A DNA stretch of 64,000 bases, from contig NZ_BBPP01000003.1 in the NCBI RefSeq assembly GCF_000787835.1, positions 210,786-274,785 of the forward strand, read 5' to 3'. Under the pieces are notes generated by a model. That model saw only the letters and a list, made by a program, of their open reading frames with translations. It was not told the DNA's origin and ran no database searches. Made by a program: the position numbers and the translations under genes. This stretch comes from Streptacidiphilus melanogenes. Its GTDB lineage: Bacteria; Actinomycetota; Actinomycetes; Streptomycetales; Streptomycetaceae. This document shows positions 42,391 to 54,300 of this stretch, piece by piece. Position 1 is the stretch's first letter. Every line of letters starts with the position of its first letter.

Positions 42391-43224
42391 TCAGCGCAGA
42401 CCGGCGAAGAGGTCGTTCTCGGGGAGGGGCGCGTCGGTGGTGTCCTGGACCCGGACGAAGGTCTCCATGCCCATGAGCTCCGTGAACCGTTCCTTGCCCA
42501 TCCGCAGGAAGAAGATGTTCTCGCCCTGGCTGGCGTGCGCGGCCAGCGCGTCGAACTTCTGCTCGCCGAACTCCCTGGTGTCCACCCAGGTGGTGATCTC
42601 CTCGTCGGGGAGCCCGATCTCGGCCAGCGCGGCGGCCTCGTCCGGATCCGGCTCCTCCCAGTCCGAGCCGAACTCGCGCATGACCTCACCGAAGCGCTGC
42701 ATCATCGAGCGCGGCGCCGTGGTCCAGTACACCTTCGGTGTCAGCTCGGTCATCGCCAGCGCGGCGGTGGTGATGCGGTTGGCCTGGATGTGGTCGGGGT
42801 GGCCGTAGAACCCGTTCTCGTCGTAGGTCACCACGACGTCGGGCCGGTACTGCCGCATCAGGTCGGCGAGGCGGCCGGCGCTCTCCTCCACGGGCGTCCG
42901 CCAGAAGGACCCGGGGGCGTCGTTGGCGGCCCAGCCCATCATCCCGGAGTCGGCGTAGTCGAGCATCTCCAGATGACTGATGTTCAGGACCTCGCAGCTC
43001 GCCTTGAGTTCCTGCCGCCGCATCGCGGCCACAGCCTCCGGGTCGTGGCCGGGCTCGCCCGGCTTGACGCCCCCGGGCCCGTCCCCGCAACCGCCGTCGG
43101 TACACGTGACCAGCACCGTCCGAATTCCCTCGTGCGCGTACCGCGCGAGGACACCCCCGGTCCCGGTGGCCTCGTCGTCGGGGTGGGCGTGCACCGCCAT
43201 TAGTGTCAACGGCCGGTCGTTCAT
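42391..43224 (-). CDS. PIG-L-family deacetylase, Mca/MshB-like
   Basis: This 277-aa protein starts at 43224 (GGAGG eight bases upstream). It has the zinc-binding motif AVHAHPDDEATGTGG (HPDDE) at the start, ENGFYGHPDHIQANRI with the third ligand (HPDH), and DYADSGMMGW. These are hallmarks of the LmbE/PIG-L family. The length and the 'DSGMMGW' segment are close to mycothiol S-conjugate amidases (Mca), which hydrolyse GlcN-Ins conjugates in detoxification. No mycothiol gene is adjacent, so the precise substrate is not proven. Confidence 0.85.
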   Translation of the reverse strand: MNDRPLTLMAVHAHPDDEATGTGGVLARYAHEGIRTVLVTCTDGGCGDGPGGVKPGEPGHDPEAVAAMRRQELKASCEVLNISHLEMLDYADSGMMGWAANDAPGSFWRTPVEESAGRLADLMRQYRPDVVVTYDENGFYGHPDHIQANRITTAALAMTELTPKVYWTTAPRSMMQRFGEVMREFGSDWEEPDPDEAAALAEIGLPDEEITTWVDTREFGEQKFDALAAHASQGENIFFLRMGKERFTELMGMETFVRVQDTTDAPLPENDLFAGLR

Positions 43225-43802
43225 GAAACAGTCCTCCGGTGCAAGAAGTGCGCTCAGGACCCACTCGTCCTCAGCCAGTCCAACAGCGTCGGCCGGACCG
43301 CCTGTTCCCGCCGCGCGGACCAATGATCCCCGCCTCCGCCCTTGCACCCGCACCTCGGGGTACGACGGGTGGCCCGGTGCCGCACCTGATCCGGTGCGGC
43401 AAGGCGAAGGTCTGCTCCACGACGAAGCGGATTTCCGCCAGGCCCTCGACGTCCTGACGTGGTTCGTTCGCCTTCTACGCGGTGGGGGCAATGCATGTCG
43501 CTCGACGCCCCGTCTCCGACCTTATGTCTTGATTTACCCGCGTTTCCCGCAGGAGCTGGTTGCCGCCATGCATATGTGTGCGGTATGAATGTGCGGATCT
43601 TCGACGTCCTTCAAAAGGGTCCACGAAGCCCGCCACGCTGTTGAGTACGCAGGGAGGCGCAGTGACTGAAATCGTTCCCGGGCCCGAGACCCCGTTGTTC
43701 ACGACGATTGCACTCGCCAAACCCTTGTAACAGAGCCACAAGCTCGTATTCTCTCCGCTCAGCCCGGCCTGCCTACACACATATGACAGGGCTCCGTTTC
43801 CG
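43225..43802. other. 578-bp gap upstream of PKS-NRPS cluster
   Basis: I see no convincing gene. The right half (about 43500-43802) is distinctly less GC-rich, as for a promoter or leader region, and includes CATATG twice (near 43569 and 43783). It separates the minus-strand deacetylase from the plus-strand cluster and probably carries the cluster promoter. Confidence 0.5.
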
Positions 43803-45086
43803 ATGACCTCCGGCTTCAGGAACTTCCGCTATCTGGTGGCGGGCAACGCCATATCCGCCTACGGTAGCTATTTGAATCTCGTGGCGCTCAATCTCTACGC
43901 ACTGAGCACCACCGGGAGCGCTGCGCAGACCGGCCTCATTATGGCCGTGCGCCTGGCCGTCGCCTTTTCCATGGGCTTCGTTTCCGGCTCGATTGTCACC
44001 CGCTTCAACCGCAAGGTCGTGATGATCTGCGGCGACCTCTCGCAGGCCGTCGCTCTGACGGCGCTGCTCACGGTGCAGCCGGATGCCCGGCCCGCCCTGC
44101 TCTATGTGGTGGCCGTGGTCGCCGGGGTCGGCGGGACGCTCTCGAACGTCGCACTGCGGAGTAGCGTCCCGGTGATCGTCGGACAGGACCAGCGGGTACG
44201 TGCCAACGGGCTGCTGACCACGGGACGCTCGCTGGCCATGGTGGCTGGCTTCGCCTCGGCCGGCATCGTGGTGACCGCCTTCGGCTTCCGGGCCGCGTTC
44301 GCGATCGACGCGGCGACCTTCGTCGTCTCCGCCGCGAACATGGCGCGGCTGCCGCTGAAGCTGCGGATGTCCGAATCCGCGGCGCCCTCCGCGGGTGGCG
44401 GGTCGATCTCGCCGATGATCGGGCTGCGGATCCTGCGGGCCACCCCCGTGCTCCTCGTGATGATCGCGATTCGCGCGGTGGACGCGCTTGGCTCGGCCTC
44501 GCACAACGTCGGTCTGCCGGTGTACTCGACGGCGCTCAATCCGGCGCATCCCGCGGAGTTCGTCAGCCGCTTCTGGGCGATCTGGGCCGTCGGCAACATC
44601 GTGGTCCAGCGCGGTGTGGTGCGTTATGTGAAGAAGAGCGGGCGCTCGATCGGCGAGAACGCCTTCTCCGTCGGCACGATCCTGATGTCCGCCTCGTTCA
44701 TCATCGCTTTCACCGGCCCGCCCCTGGTCGTGGGCGCCGTCGTCGCGCTGTGCGCCGGAATGGCGGACGGATTCACCGACAACGCGTACGCGTCGCGCCT
44801 GCAGACCGTGGCCGACGACGACCGCGGCTATGTCTTCGGCTTCTCGTCGATGGCCGAGAACCTCGGCTTCGGCTCGGGCATGGTCATCAGCGCCCTGCTG
44901 CTGGACCACCACAGCCCGCTGTGGGTCGTCGGCGTCTCCCACGGCGTCGCGATCGCCTGCGGCGTCGCGTTCCTGAGCTATGTGTTCGTCTCGAGGCGGC
45001 GGCGGGCGCGTGCGTCGGGCAGCGAAGAGGCGGCCCTGGAGCTCGATTCGATCGACTCGGCGGCCGTGGGCGGTGAAGCGAGATGA
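43803..45086 (+). CDS. MFS transporter, first gene of the PKS-NRPS cluster
   Basis: This 427-aa protein has about 12 hydrophobic helices and starts MTSGFRNFRYLVAGNAISAY. It belongs to the major facilitator superfamily (the MFS_3/enterobactin-exporter-like group), with SGSIVTRFNRKVVMICGDLS as the loop 2-3 motif. Its stop overlaps the ATG of the PKS by 4 bp, so it is co-expressed. It most likely exports the product and protects the host. Confidence 0.85.
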   Translation: MTSGFRNFRYLVAGNAISAYGSYLNLVALNLYALSTTGSAAQTGLIMAVRLAVAFSMGFVSGSIVTRFNRKVVMICGDLSQAVALTALLTVQPDARPALLYVVAVVAGVGGTLSNVALRSSVPVIVGQDQRVRANGLLTTGRSLAMVAGFASAGIVVTAFGFRAAFAIDAATFVVSAANMARLPLKLRMSESAAPSAGGGSISPMIGLRILRATPVLLVMIAIRAVDALGSASHNVGLPVYSTALNPAHPAEFVSRFWAIWAVGNIVVQRGVVRYVKKSGRSIGENAFSVGTILMSASFIIAFTGPPLVVGAVVALCAGMADGFTDNAYASRLQTVADDDRGYVFGFSSMAENLGFGSGMVISALLLDHHSPLWVVGVSHGVAIACGVAFLSYVFVSRRRRARASGSEEAALELDSIDSAAVGGEAR

Positions 45087-48000
45087 CCGACCGGCGCATC
45101 GCCGTCGTCGGCATGGCCTTCCGCTTACCCGGCGCCGACGACGAACTCACCTTGTGGCGCAACATCCGTGACGGTGTGTGCAGCGTCCAGCGCTTCACCG
45201 ACGAGCAGCTCGCGGCCGCCGGGGTGCCTCCCGAGGAGTACCGCGAGGCCGACTTCATCGGCGCGAGCGCCTTGATCCCGGGGATCGCGGAGTTCGACGC
45301 CGCCTTCTTCGGCATGAGCGGCAACACCGCGCGTGCCACCGATCCCCAGCAGCGGCTGTTCCTCGAAGTGGCCTACCACGCCCTCGAGGACGCGGGTTAC
45401 GCGGCGGTCCCCGACGGCGTGCGGGTCGGCGTCTTCGCGGGCCACGGCTATCACCTGTACGGGCACCGGACCTACCTGGTCGGCAACCTGATTCCGGAGG
45501 GCTGGCCCGACTGGGTCTCCGGGTCGCTGGTCACCTACGGCAACCACCCCGACTTCATCGCCACGCGAGCCTCGTTCGCGCTGGATCTGACCGGCCCCGC
45601 AATGGGTGTGCAGAGCGCGTGCTCGACGGGGCTGACGACGGTGCACATCGCCGGCCAGTCGCTGCTGACCGGGGACACGGACATAGCCGTGGCCGGCGCT
45701 GCCGCCGTGCACGTCCCGCAGGTCCTCGGCTTCAGGCACGTGAGGGGTTCCATCCTGTCGCGCACCGGCGTCTGCCGCGCCTTCGACGCGGAGGCCGACG
45801 GGACGGTCGGCGGCAACGGCGTCGTCGCCGTCATCCTCAAGCGTCTCGACGACGCGCTGGCCGACGGCGACACGATCCACGCCGTGCTGCTCGGCAGCGG
45901 CATCGGCAACGACGGTGCGTCCAAGGCCGGATACAGTGCGCCGAGCGCCGAGGGGCAGCGGCGGACGATCCGCCGCGCGCTCGAGGCCGCCGGGGTCTCC
46001 GCCGAGTCCATCGGGTACCTCGAGTCGCACGGCACCGGTACGTTCAAGGGCGACCCGATCGAGTTCGAGGGCCTGACGGCGGCGTTCCGGGAGGACACCG
46101 ACCGGGTCGGCTACTGCGCGCTCGGCTCCACCAAGGCCAACATCGGCCATCTGGACGCCTGCGCGGGCCTGGCGAGCCTGGTCAAGACGATCCTGGTGCT
46201 CAAGAACAGGACCATCCCGCCGATGGCGAACTTCCGTTCGCCGAACCCCTTGCTGCCGCTGACCAGCAGCCCGTTCGACATCCCGGCACAGGCGCGGCCG
46301 TGGCCCGCCGGCGACTCCCCGCGCCGCGCGGGGATCAACGCGCTCGGAGTCGGCGGGACCAACGTGCACCTCGTCGTGGAGGAGGCGCCCGAGCGTCACC
46401 GGCCGGGCGCCACGCTGCCACCGCTGCCGTTGACGCCGGTGCCGCTGTCGGCGAAGTCGCCGCAGGCGCTCGTGGAGCTGCGCGACAGCTACGTCGGTCA
46501 TCTGCGTTCCGACGTCGGGGCACAGGCGCAGGACGTGACGCTCAGTGCGGCAGCCGGGCGACCGCACTACGCGCACCGGACCCTCGTGCTGGGCCGCGAC
46601 CTCGGCGAGGTCGCGGACCGGCTGGAGAAGGCCGACGCCGCCGCGCACGCGGCGGCACCCCTCGGGGAGCGCGGCGTGGCCTTCGTGTTCTCGGGCCAGG
46701 GCAGCGCCTGTCGCGGAATGGCGCGCGCACTGTGGGACCTCTTCCCGATCGTGCGCGGGACACTCGAGGACTGCGATCGGCACCACCGGGAGCTGACGGG
46801 CGAATCGTTGCTGCCCGCGCTGCTGGAGACCGGCGGCGCGGCCGCGCGGGACGACGCCGCTGACGTGTGGCCGACCGAGCTCGCGCAACCGGCGCTGTTC
46901 GCTCACCAAGTCGCCCTCTGCAGACTGTGGGAGTCACTGGGGGTACGGCCGCGGCTGGTCGCCGGTCACAGCGTCGGTGAGTACGCGGCGCTGTACGCGG
47001 CGGGTGCGCTCACGGTGGCCGAGGGCATGCGCCTGACCGTGGGGCGCGGTCGGCTGATGCGCGACGCGAGTGTCGAGGCTGGCATGGTCGCGGTCTTCGC
47101 GGAGCGCGCGGACGTCGACGAGCTGTTGGCCTCGGTGCCGGATCTCGACCTCGCCGCCGTCAACGGTCGGGCCGACCACGTGCTCGCCGGGCCCGTGCGG
47201 GCGGTTCGCGTACTGGGCGAGCTGTTGGACGCCAGGGGTGTCGCGTACGCGCCGCTGGCGGTGGACCGTGCCTTCCACTCCCGGCTGCTCGACCCGATGC
47301 TCGAGGCCTGGCGCGGCCACGCCGCCGGAGCGAGCCTGACGGAGCTCGACATCCCGTTCGTCACCGGACCGGACGGCGTGGTGCGGGAGCCCGGTTGGCG
47401 TCCTGACGCCGACTACCTCGTCCGCCAGACCCGTCGGCCGGTCCGCTTCGACCTGGTCCTGGCCGGGCTCGCCGACTCCGGTGTCGGCGCCGTCGTCGAG
47501 ATCGGAGCGGGAACGACCCTCACGGGCCTCGCCCGCCGTGCCCTGCCCGAGGAGGAGTCCCCACTCCTGCTGCCCACGCAGCGGCGCGGGCGCGCGGCGG
47601 AGACGCTGCTCGCGTCGGTGGGCGCGCTCTACTGCGCCGGGGCCGACATCGACTGGAACGCCCTCACCGAAGGACGCGGCGGTGGCCGCGTGCCGCTGCC
47701 CCGCTACCCCTACCAGCACCGAACCTACTGGACCGGACCACTGCCGGACCCGTCCGTCATCGAACCGCGGCCTGCCACCCACTCCGAAGGGAACAGAGGG
47801 AACAGTATGAGCAGCACCAGTGCGGCCACGACCCACGAGCAGCAAGTGCTCGCTCGGATCGTCGACCTGACGGTCCGGCACTTCGGCTGCGATCCCTCCG
47901 CGGTGAGGCCGGGCAGCACGTTCGTCGAGTTCGGCGCCGACTCGCTCCAGATGATCAACATGGTGCGTGAGCTGGAGAAGGAGTACTCGGTCCGGGTGGG

Positions 48001-48370
48001 CCTGCGCGAGGTCTTCGAGGAGGCCGGTTCGCCCGCGCTCCTCGCGGCGATGGTCGCCAAGCGCTCCGGCGACACGGCCAAGGCGGCCGACCCGGTTCCG
48101 GTTCCGTCGCCTGCTCCCGCCCTCGCGCCCGCCGTCCCGGCGGTCCCGGCCTTCCCCGCGGCGCCCGCGGCGGGGAACCCGGCGGTCCCCGCCGCGCCCG
48201 TCGCCCCGGTGATCCCCGCGTACGCGCCTGCAGCGACGGCCCCGGCGACCCCGAGTCTTGAGGCGCTCGCCGAGCAGGTCCGAGTCCTCCAGCAGGTCCA
48301 GCTTCAGATGATGGAGCAACTGTCCCAGCTGGTCTCGCTTCAGCTCGCCGGAGCCCGCGGTGACCGTTGA
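45083..48370 (+). CDS. Type I polyketide synthase module KS-AT-ACP
   Basis: This 1095-aa protein has a ketosynthase at about 1-430 with Cys180 (VQSACSTG), His316 (ESHGTGTFKGDP) and His356 (KANIGHLD). The acyltransferase at about 530-830 has Ser630 in GHSVGEYA and an AFHS motif, which indicates malonyl-CoA. The ACP at about 915-985 has Ser954 (FGADSLQM). There is no KR, DH or ER, so a beta-ketoacyl-ACP is the expected product. The C-terminus is an Ala/Pro linker plus a short helix (LAEQVRVLQQVQLQMMEQL), probably a docking element. Codon 15 (45125-45127) is TTA, which implies bldA-dependent expression. No loading module precedes it; the starter may come as an acyl-CoA or acyl-ACP. Confidence 0.92.
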   Translation: MTDRRIAVVGMAFRLPGADDELTLWRNIRDGVCSVQRFTDEQLAAAGVPPEEYREADFIGASALIPGIAEFDAAFFGMSGNTARATDPQQRLFLEVAYHALEDAGYAAVPDGVRVGVFAGHGYHLYGHRTYLVGNLIPEGWPDWVSGSLVTYGNHPDFIATRASFALDLTGPAMGVQSACSTGLTTVHIAGQSLLTGDTDIAVAGAAAVHVPQVLGFRHVRGSILSRTGVCRAFDAEADGTVGGNGVVAVILKRLDDALADGDTIHAVLLGSGIGNDGASKAGYSAPSAEGQRRTIRRALEAAGVSAESIGYLESHGTGTFKGDPIEFEGLTAAFREDTDRVGYCALGSTKANIGHLDACAGLASLVKTILVLKNRTIPPMANFRSPNPLLPLTSSPFDIPAQARPWPAGDSPRRAGINALGVGGTNVHLVVEEAPERHRPGATLPPLPLTPVPLSAKSPQALVELRDSYVGHLRSDVGAQAQDVTLSAAAGRPHYAHRTLVLGRDLGEVADRLEKADAAAHAAAPLGERGVAFVFSGQGSACRGMARALWDLFPIVRGTLEDCDRHHRELTGESLLPALLETGGAAARDDAADVWPTELAQPALFAHQVALCRLWESLGVRPRLVAGHSVGEYAALYAAGALTVAEGMRLTVGRGRLMRDASVEAGMVAVFAERADVDELLASVPDLDLAAVNGRADHVLAGPVRAVRVLGELLDARGVAYAPLAVDRAFHSRLLDPMLEAWRGHAAGASLTELDIPFVTGPDGVVREPGWRPDADYLVRQTRRPVRFDLVLAGLADSGVGAVVEIGAGTTLTGLARRALPEEESPLLLPTQRRGRAAETLLASVGALYCAGADIDWNALTEGRGGGRVPLPRYPYQHRTYWTGPLPDPSVIEPRPATHSEGNRGNSMSSTSAATTHEQQVLARIVDLTVRHFGCDPSAVRPGSTFVEFGADSLQMINMVRELEKEYSVRVGLREVFEEAGSPALLAAMVAKRSGDTAKAADPVPVPSPAPALAPAVPAVPAFPAAPAAGNPAVPAAPVAPVIPAYAPAATAPATPSLEALAEQVRVLQQVQLQMMEQLSQLVSLQLAGARGDR

Positions 48371-51300
48371 CGACGCGTCGGCGCGGATGCTCGCGCTGAG
48401 CCGGCAGATCTCCGCCCAGCTCGCCGAGGCGAGGGGCGGGACGACCAGCGAGGCCCCGGAGGCGACGGCCGGTGCACCGGCCGGGAGCCCGGCCCGTCCG
48501 CAGGAGCACGGACCGCGGGTCAGCGTGGCGCGCGAGTCCGGCATGGCGGGTTCGGCCGACGCGGCGCAGCGCGAGCACGTGGCCGGGCTCATCAGCAGAC
48601 TGACGGCGAAGACCCCGTCCTCCAAGGACGCGGCTCAGCGCTACCGCTCCGTGCTCGCCGACAGCCGTGCGGTCGTCGGCTTCCGCAGCGCGACCAAGGA
48701 GATGCAGTACCCGATCGCGGGCCGCCGCGCGGCCGGTTCCCGCCTGGAGGACATCGACGGAAACGCTTACGTCGACATCACCATGGGCTTCGGCACGCTG
48801 CTCTTCGGCCACGAGCCCGCCTTCGTGACCGAGGCCGTGCGCGAGCACCTCTCGCGCGGCCTGCAGCTCGGCCCGCGCAACGTCGAGACCGGCGAGGCCG
48901 CCCAACTGCTCGCCGAGATCACCGGGATGGAACGGGTCGCCTTCGCCAACTCGGGCACCGAGGCCAACAGCGCGGCGATCCGACTCGCCCGCAACGCCAC
49001 CGGACGCTCGAAGATCGTGATGTTCCACGGTTCCTACCACGGCCACGCGGACAACGTCCTGGGTCGCTCGGTGCCGGGAGACGGCAGCCGCCAGACGGTG
49101 CCGGTCTCCTCCGGCATCCCGGACTCCGCGGTGGCCGACCTCGTCGTGCTCGACTACGGCTCGCCCGAGAGCCTGCGGGTCATCGACGAACTCGGGCCGC
49201 AGATCGCCGCCGTGCTGGTCGAGCCGGTCCAGAGCCGCAAGCCGTCCTTCCAGCCGGGCGAGTTCGTGCGCGAGCTGCGGGCGCTGACGACCCGTCACGG
49301 CATCGTCCTGGTCTTCGACGAGATGCTCACCGGCCTGCGGCCGTGCCCCGGCGGCGCCCAGGAGTTCTACGGCGTCACCGCCGACCTGGCCACCTACGGC
49401 AAGGCGCTCGGCGGCGGCTTCCCGATCGGCGCCGTCGCGGGCCGCGCCGACATCATGGACGGCATCGACGGCGGATTCTGGCGCTACGGCGACTCCAGCT
49501 ACCCACCGCGGGACACCACGTTCTTCGGCGGCACCTACATCCAGCACCCGGTCTCCATGGTGGCGGCGCGCGCCGTGCTGACCCACCTGCTCGCCGAGGG
49601 CCCCGGGCTGCAGCAGCGGCTCAACGCGCGCACCGACGCGTTCGTCGGCGGGCTCAACCGGTTCTTCGCCGACGAGGAGTTCCCCCTCCGCATCAACCAC
49701 TTCGGCTCCATGTTCCGGTTCGAGCACCTCGCCGACATGGAACTCCTGTATCCGCACCTGCTGCTGGGGGGCGTGCTGGTCTGGGAGTGGCGCAACTTCT
49801 TCCTGTCGACCGCGCACTCCGAGGCGGACCTCGAGTTCGTGACGGACGCGGTCAAGACCTCCCTGCGCGAGCTTCGCGCGGGCGGCTTCTTCCCGTCGAC
49901 CACGGCCCAGCCGACCGCACCGTCGCGTGCGGTGACGACCGCGACGGTGACCGAGCGCCCGGCCGCCGCGTCGGACCCTGCGCCGAACCCCGCGCCTGAC
50001 CCCGCGTCGAATGCCGAGCCGAGCCCCGCCCAGGTCGGGGCCCTCGACTTCAGCGTCTACTTCTTCGGCGACTACCCGCGCGAGACCCCGGAGGCGGAGC
50101 GGTACGACCTCGTCGTCGAGACCGCGCGCTTCGCCGACCGGCACGGCTTCCACGCACTGTGGCTGCCCGAGCGTCACTTCCACTCCTTCGGCGGCATATC
50201 CCCGAACCCCTCGGTGCTCGCGGCCGCACTCGCCAGGGAGACCTCGCAGATCCGACTGAACGCAGGATCGGTGGTGCTCCCGCTGCACGACCCGATCCGC
50301 GTCGCCGAGGAGTGGGCGATGGTCGACGCGCTCTCCGGAGGACGGGCCGGGCTCGGATTCGCGCCCGGCTGGCGGCCTGACGACTTCGTCTTCCACCCCG
50401 AGCGCTTCGGGAACCACCGCGATCTCATGTACGAACAGCTCGACGAGGTGCGCCGGCTGTGGCGCGGCGAGTCGGTGCAGCGCGCGTGCGGCAACGGCCG
50501 GACCACCACGGTGCAGGTGTTCCCGAAGCCGGTCCAGTCGGAGCCGCCGATGTTCGCGGCCGTGGTCGGGAACCCGGTGTCCTACGCGCGCGCCGCGCGC
50601 AACGACCTCGGGATCATCACGAACCTGATGAGCCAGACCCCCGAGCAGTTGGCCGACAACATCGTCCTCTACCGCAAGGAGCGCGCCGCCGCAGGGCTCG
50701 ACCCGGACGGTGGACGCGTGGTCCTGCTCCTGCACACCTACCTCGGCCCGGAGCTCGCCCAGGCGAGGGGCGAGGCCTTCGCACCGCTCAGCCGATACCT
50801 GCGCTCCTCCCTGTCGATGTTCGGCGACGTCACCAACAGCCTCGGCTTCACGGTCGACCTCGACCGGATGACCGAGGACGACCTCGACTTCGTCTTCGAG
50901 CGCGCGTACGACCGGTACTGCGACCAGCGGTCGCTGATCGGGACCGTCGAGTCCTGCGCCCCGCTGGTGCGGCGGTTGCGGGACGCCGGGGTGGACGAGA
51001 TCGCCGCCCTCGTCGACTTCGGCGTTCCGGCCCGCGGCCTGTCGGCGAGCATGGCGGAACTCGACGCCCTGCGCAGGACCGCGCAGCATGCCCAGGTCGG
51101 CTCCGTCGCGCCGACGCCGACGCTCGCCCCGCAGATCGGCAAGCGGTCCGAGCCGGAGCCTGTCGTCGCCTTGGAGCCCGTTGCCGCACCGGAACCCGTT
51201 GTCGCCCCGGTGTCCGCCGGCCAGCAGCGCATGTGGTTCTCGGAGCAGCTGCTCGCCGGGCGCTCGGTGTACAACGAGGCCAAGGCGATCCGACTGCGCG

Positions 51301-54300
51301 GTGCCGTCGACGTCGACGCCCTGCGCGCCGCGCTCGGCGGGCTGATCGAGCGGCACGACAGCCTGCGCACCGTCTTCCGCGAGATCGACGGCGAGCTGTG
51401 CCAGATCGTGCGGCCCGCGGCCGAGCTCGACTTCGCCTTCGTCGACCGGTCCGGCGCCGACGAGGAGACGGTGGCGCGTGAGGCGCTCGACGAGGAGGGC
51501 AGCCGCCAGTTCGACCTGGCCGAGGGGCCGCTCTTCGTCGCACGGCTGATCCGCCTGGCCTCGGACACGCACGTGATGGTGTGGTCGATGCACCACATCG
51601 TCATGGACGCCCTGTCCACGATGGTCATGTGCCGCGACCTCTCGGCCCTCTACCGTGCCGTGCTCGACGGCCACCCGGCGGACCTGCCCGCCCTGACCAC
51701 GAGCTGCGCGGACCTGGCCCTTCGGCAGGCCGAGTCGGGTCAGTCGGACCTCGCGCGCGCGGACCTGGACTGGTGGGCGCGGCAGTTGGGCGACCCGTTG
51801 CCCGAGCCACAGCTGCCCGCGGACCGGCCCCGGCCCGAGGTGATGACGTCCCGCGGCCGCGCCGCGTTCACCACCTTCGACCTCGAACTCACCACGGCCC
51901 TCAAGGATCTGAGCCGCAGGCACGGCGTCACCCTGTTCACCTCGCTGCTCGCCGCGTTCGCCGCCATGGTGCGGCAGGTCGGCACGGGCGAGGACGAGGT
52001 GGTGCTCGGCACGCCGGCCTCGGTGCGCCCCGACGGCGCCGAGAACCTGGTCGGCTTCCTGCTCAACCCGCTCGCCCTGCGCATCGACCTGTCCGGCGAC
52101 CCGACCTTCGCCGAACTGCTCGGGCGGGTGCGCGGCGTCGTGCTGGACGCCTACGACCACTCGGACACGCCCTTCGAGCGGATCGTGCACGCCCTCGCCC
52201 TGCCGCGCCGCACCGACCGCACGCCGGTCTTCCAGGTGATCGTCGAGTTCGAGAACGAGCAGGTCTTCGACCTGGACCTGCCGAGCGTCGAGGCATCGGT
52301 GCTGGAGTTCGCGACCAGCCGGGCCATCACCGACCTGACGGTCAACCTGACCAACGGCGCGGACGGCGTCCTGTGCCAACTCGAGTACAACACCGACCTC
52401 TTCGACGCCGCCACGGTCGAGGGCTTCCTCACGGCGTGGCGCTCGGTCCTGCGCGCCGGCTCGGCCGATCCGGACCTGCGGCTGTCCGAGTTGGCGGCCC
52501 TGCGCGGCCGCGACGTCGAGGTTCCGCGCACCACCGTGCGCCGGCTGGTTGACGAGCAGGCCGTGCGCCGTCCGGATGCCGTCGCGGTCGAGTCGTCGCT
52601 TGGCGCGGTCAGCTACGGCGAGCTGGTGAGGCGCGCCGACCGGATCGCCGGGGCGCTCGCCGCGCGCGGTGTCGGTCCCGGCGACGTAGTCGCGCTGTGG
52701 CTGCCGCGTTCGGCGGATCTGATCGCGGCGATGCTCGCCGTGCTCGGGCGCGGCGCGGCCTACCTGCCGCTCGACCCGGCGCTCGGGCGGCAGCGGGTCG
52801 ACGTCGTGCTCGCGGGGAGCGGGGCGCGCCTGGTACTGGCCGGTTCCGAGGCAGGCTCCGTTCCGACGCCCGGGATCGCGGTGCTCGACATCGCCGACGC
52901 GTTGCGAGCCGAGCCCGTCGCGCCGGTTTCGGGCAGCGAGGACGACGCCTGCTACGTCATCTACACCTCGGGCTCGACCGGTCGGCCGAAGGGCGTGGTC
53001 GCCACCCATGCCGGTGTCGTCAACCTCTGCGGCTGGCACCGCACCCGCTTCGGCTTCGGCGAGGACCGGCGCGCGGCGATGGTGTGCGGCCAGAGTTTCG
53101 ACGCCTCCGTGCTCGAGGTCTGGCCCGCCCTGACCTCCGGCGGCACGGTCGTCGTCGCCGACGACGCGGACCGGCTGGACACCCGCGCGCTGGCGAAGTG
53201 GTTGGGGGAGAAGGAGATCGAGGTCTCGATCGTGCCCACGCCGCTCGGAGCGGAGCTGCTGACGCTCGGCGACGAGCTGCAGCCGGCGTCGTTGCGCCAT
53301 CTGCTGCTCGGTGGTGAGGAGATGCGACGTCGGCCCCGGGCCGGCCTGCCCTACGAGGTCCTCAACGTCTACGGTCCTACCGAGACCACGGTCCTGGTGA
53401 CGACCGAGACGGTCGCCGACGCGAGCGTCGAAGCCGGGCCGATCGCGCTCGGCCGGGCGATCGACAACACCGTGCTGCACGTCCTCGACGAGCACGGCCG
53501 TCGCGTCGCCCCGGGCGGCGAGGGGGAGCTGCACATCGGCGGCGCCGGGCTCGCCCAGGGCTACCTGGACGAGCCCGAGCTGACCGCGGAGCGGTTCGTG
53601 ACCACCGAGTGGGGCCGGCTGTACCGCACCGGCGACCTGGTCCGGCTGCGCCCGGACGGTCGCCTCGAGTTCCACGGCCGCGCCGACGACCAGGCCAAGA
53701 TCCGTGGCTACCGGGTCGAGCCGGGCGAGGTCACGCACGCGCTGCTCGCGCTGGAGGAGGTCGCGGACGCGTATGTCACCGCGCGCCACGACCACCAGGG
53801 CGATGCCTACCTCGCGGGCTACGTCGTTCCGAGGACGCCGTCCGCCGACGTCGTCGGACGGATCCGCGACCGGCTCGGCGCGCGGCTCCCGGCCTACCTG
53901 GTGCCGACGCGCTGGGTCGTGCTCGACTCCCTGCCGCTGAACCCGAACGGGAAGATCGACAGGTCCGCCCTGCCGGAACCCGGGCAGCGGTCCACCCCCG
54001 AGCCGGAGCCGGTACCCGCGCCCGAGGTCGTCGTGGCGGACCGGATCGTCCAGCGGGTGCGCGAGCTGTGGTCGGCAGAGCTCGGGCAACCGGTCGGCGC
54101 GGAGCCCGGCGGCTCCTTCTTCGACCTGGGCGGTCACTCGATCAACGCGATGCGCCTGCTCAACCGGGTCCGGGACGCGTTCGACTGCGACTACTCGATG
54201 ATGGACTTCTACAGGGAACCCACCGTCGAGGCCATGGCGGCCGCAGTCGGGCGGACCAGCGCGGGGCCGGTCGACGACGCTCCCACGACGTCACGCGTCC

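Noticed and set aside
43254..43780. Small frames between the deacetylase and MFS genes
   Set aside because: No codon bias, no Shine-Dalgarno sequence and no domain; more likely the promoter region of the PKS-NRPS cluster.
47955..54137. A 2060-codon open frame on the minus strand
   Set aside because: It lies opposite the PKS-NRPS genes and is a by-product of GC-rich codon bias; its translation is Arg/Gly-rich without domains, while the plus strand shows complete PKS/NRPS motifs.
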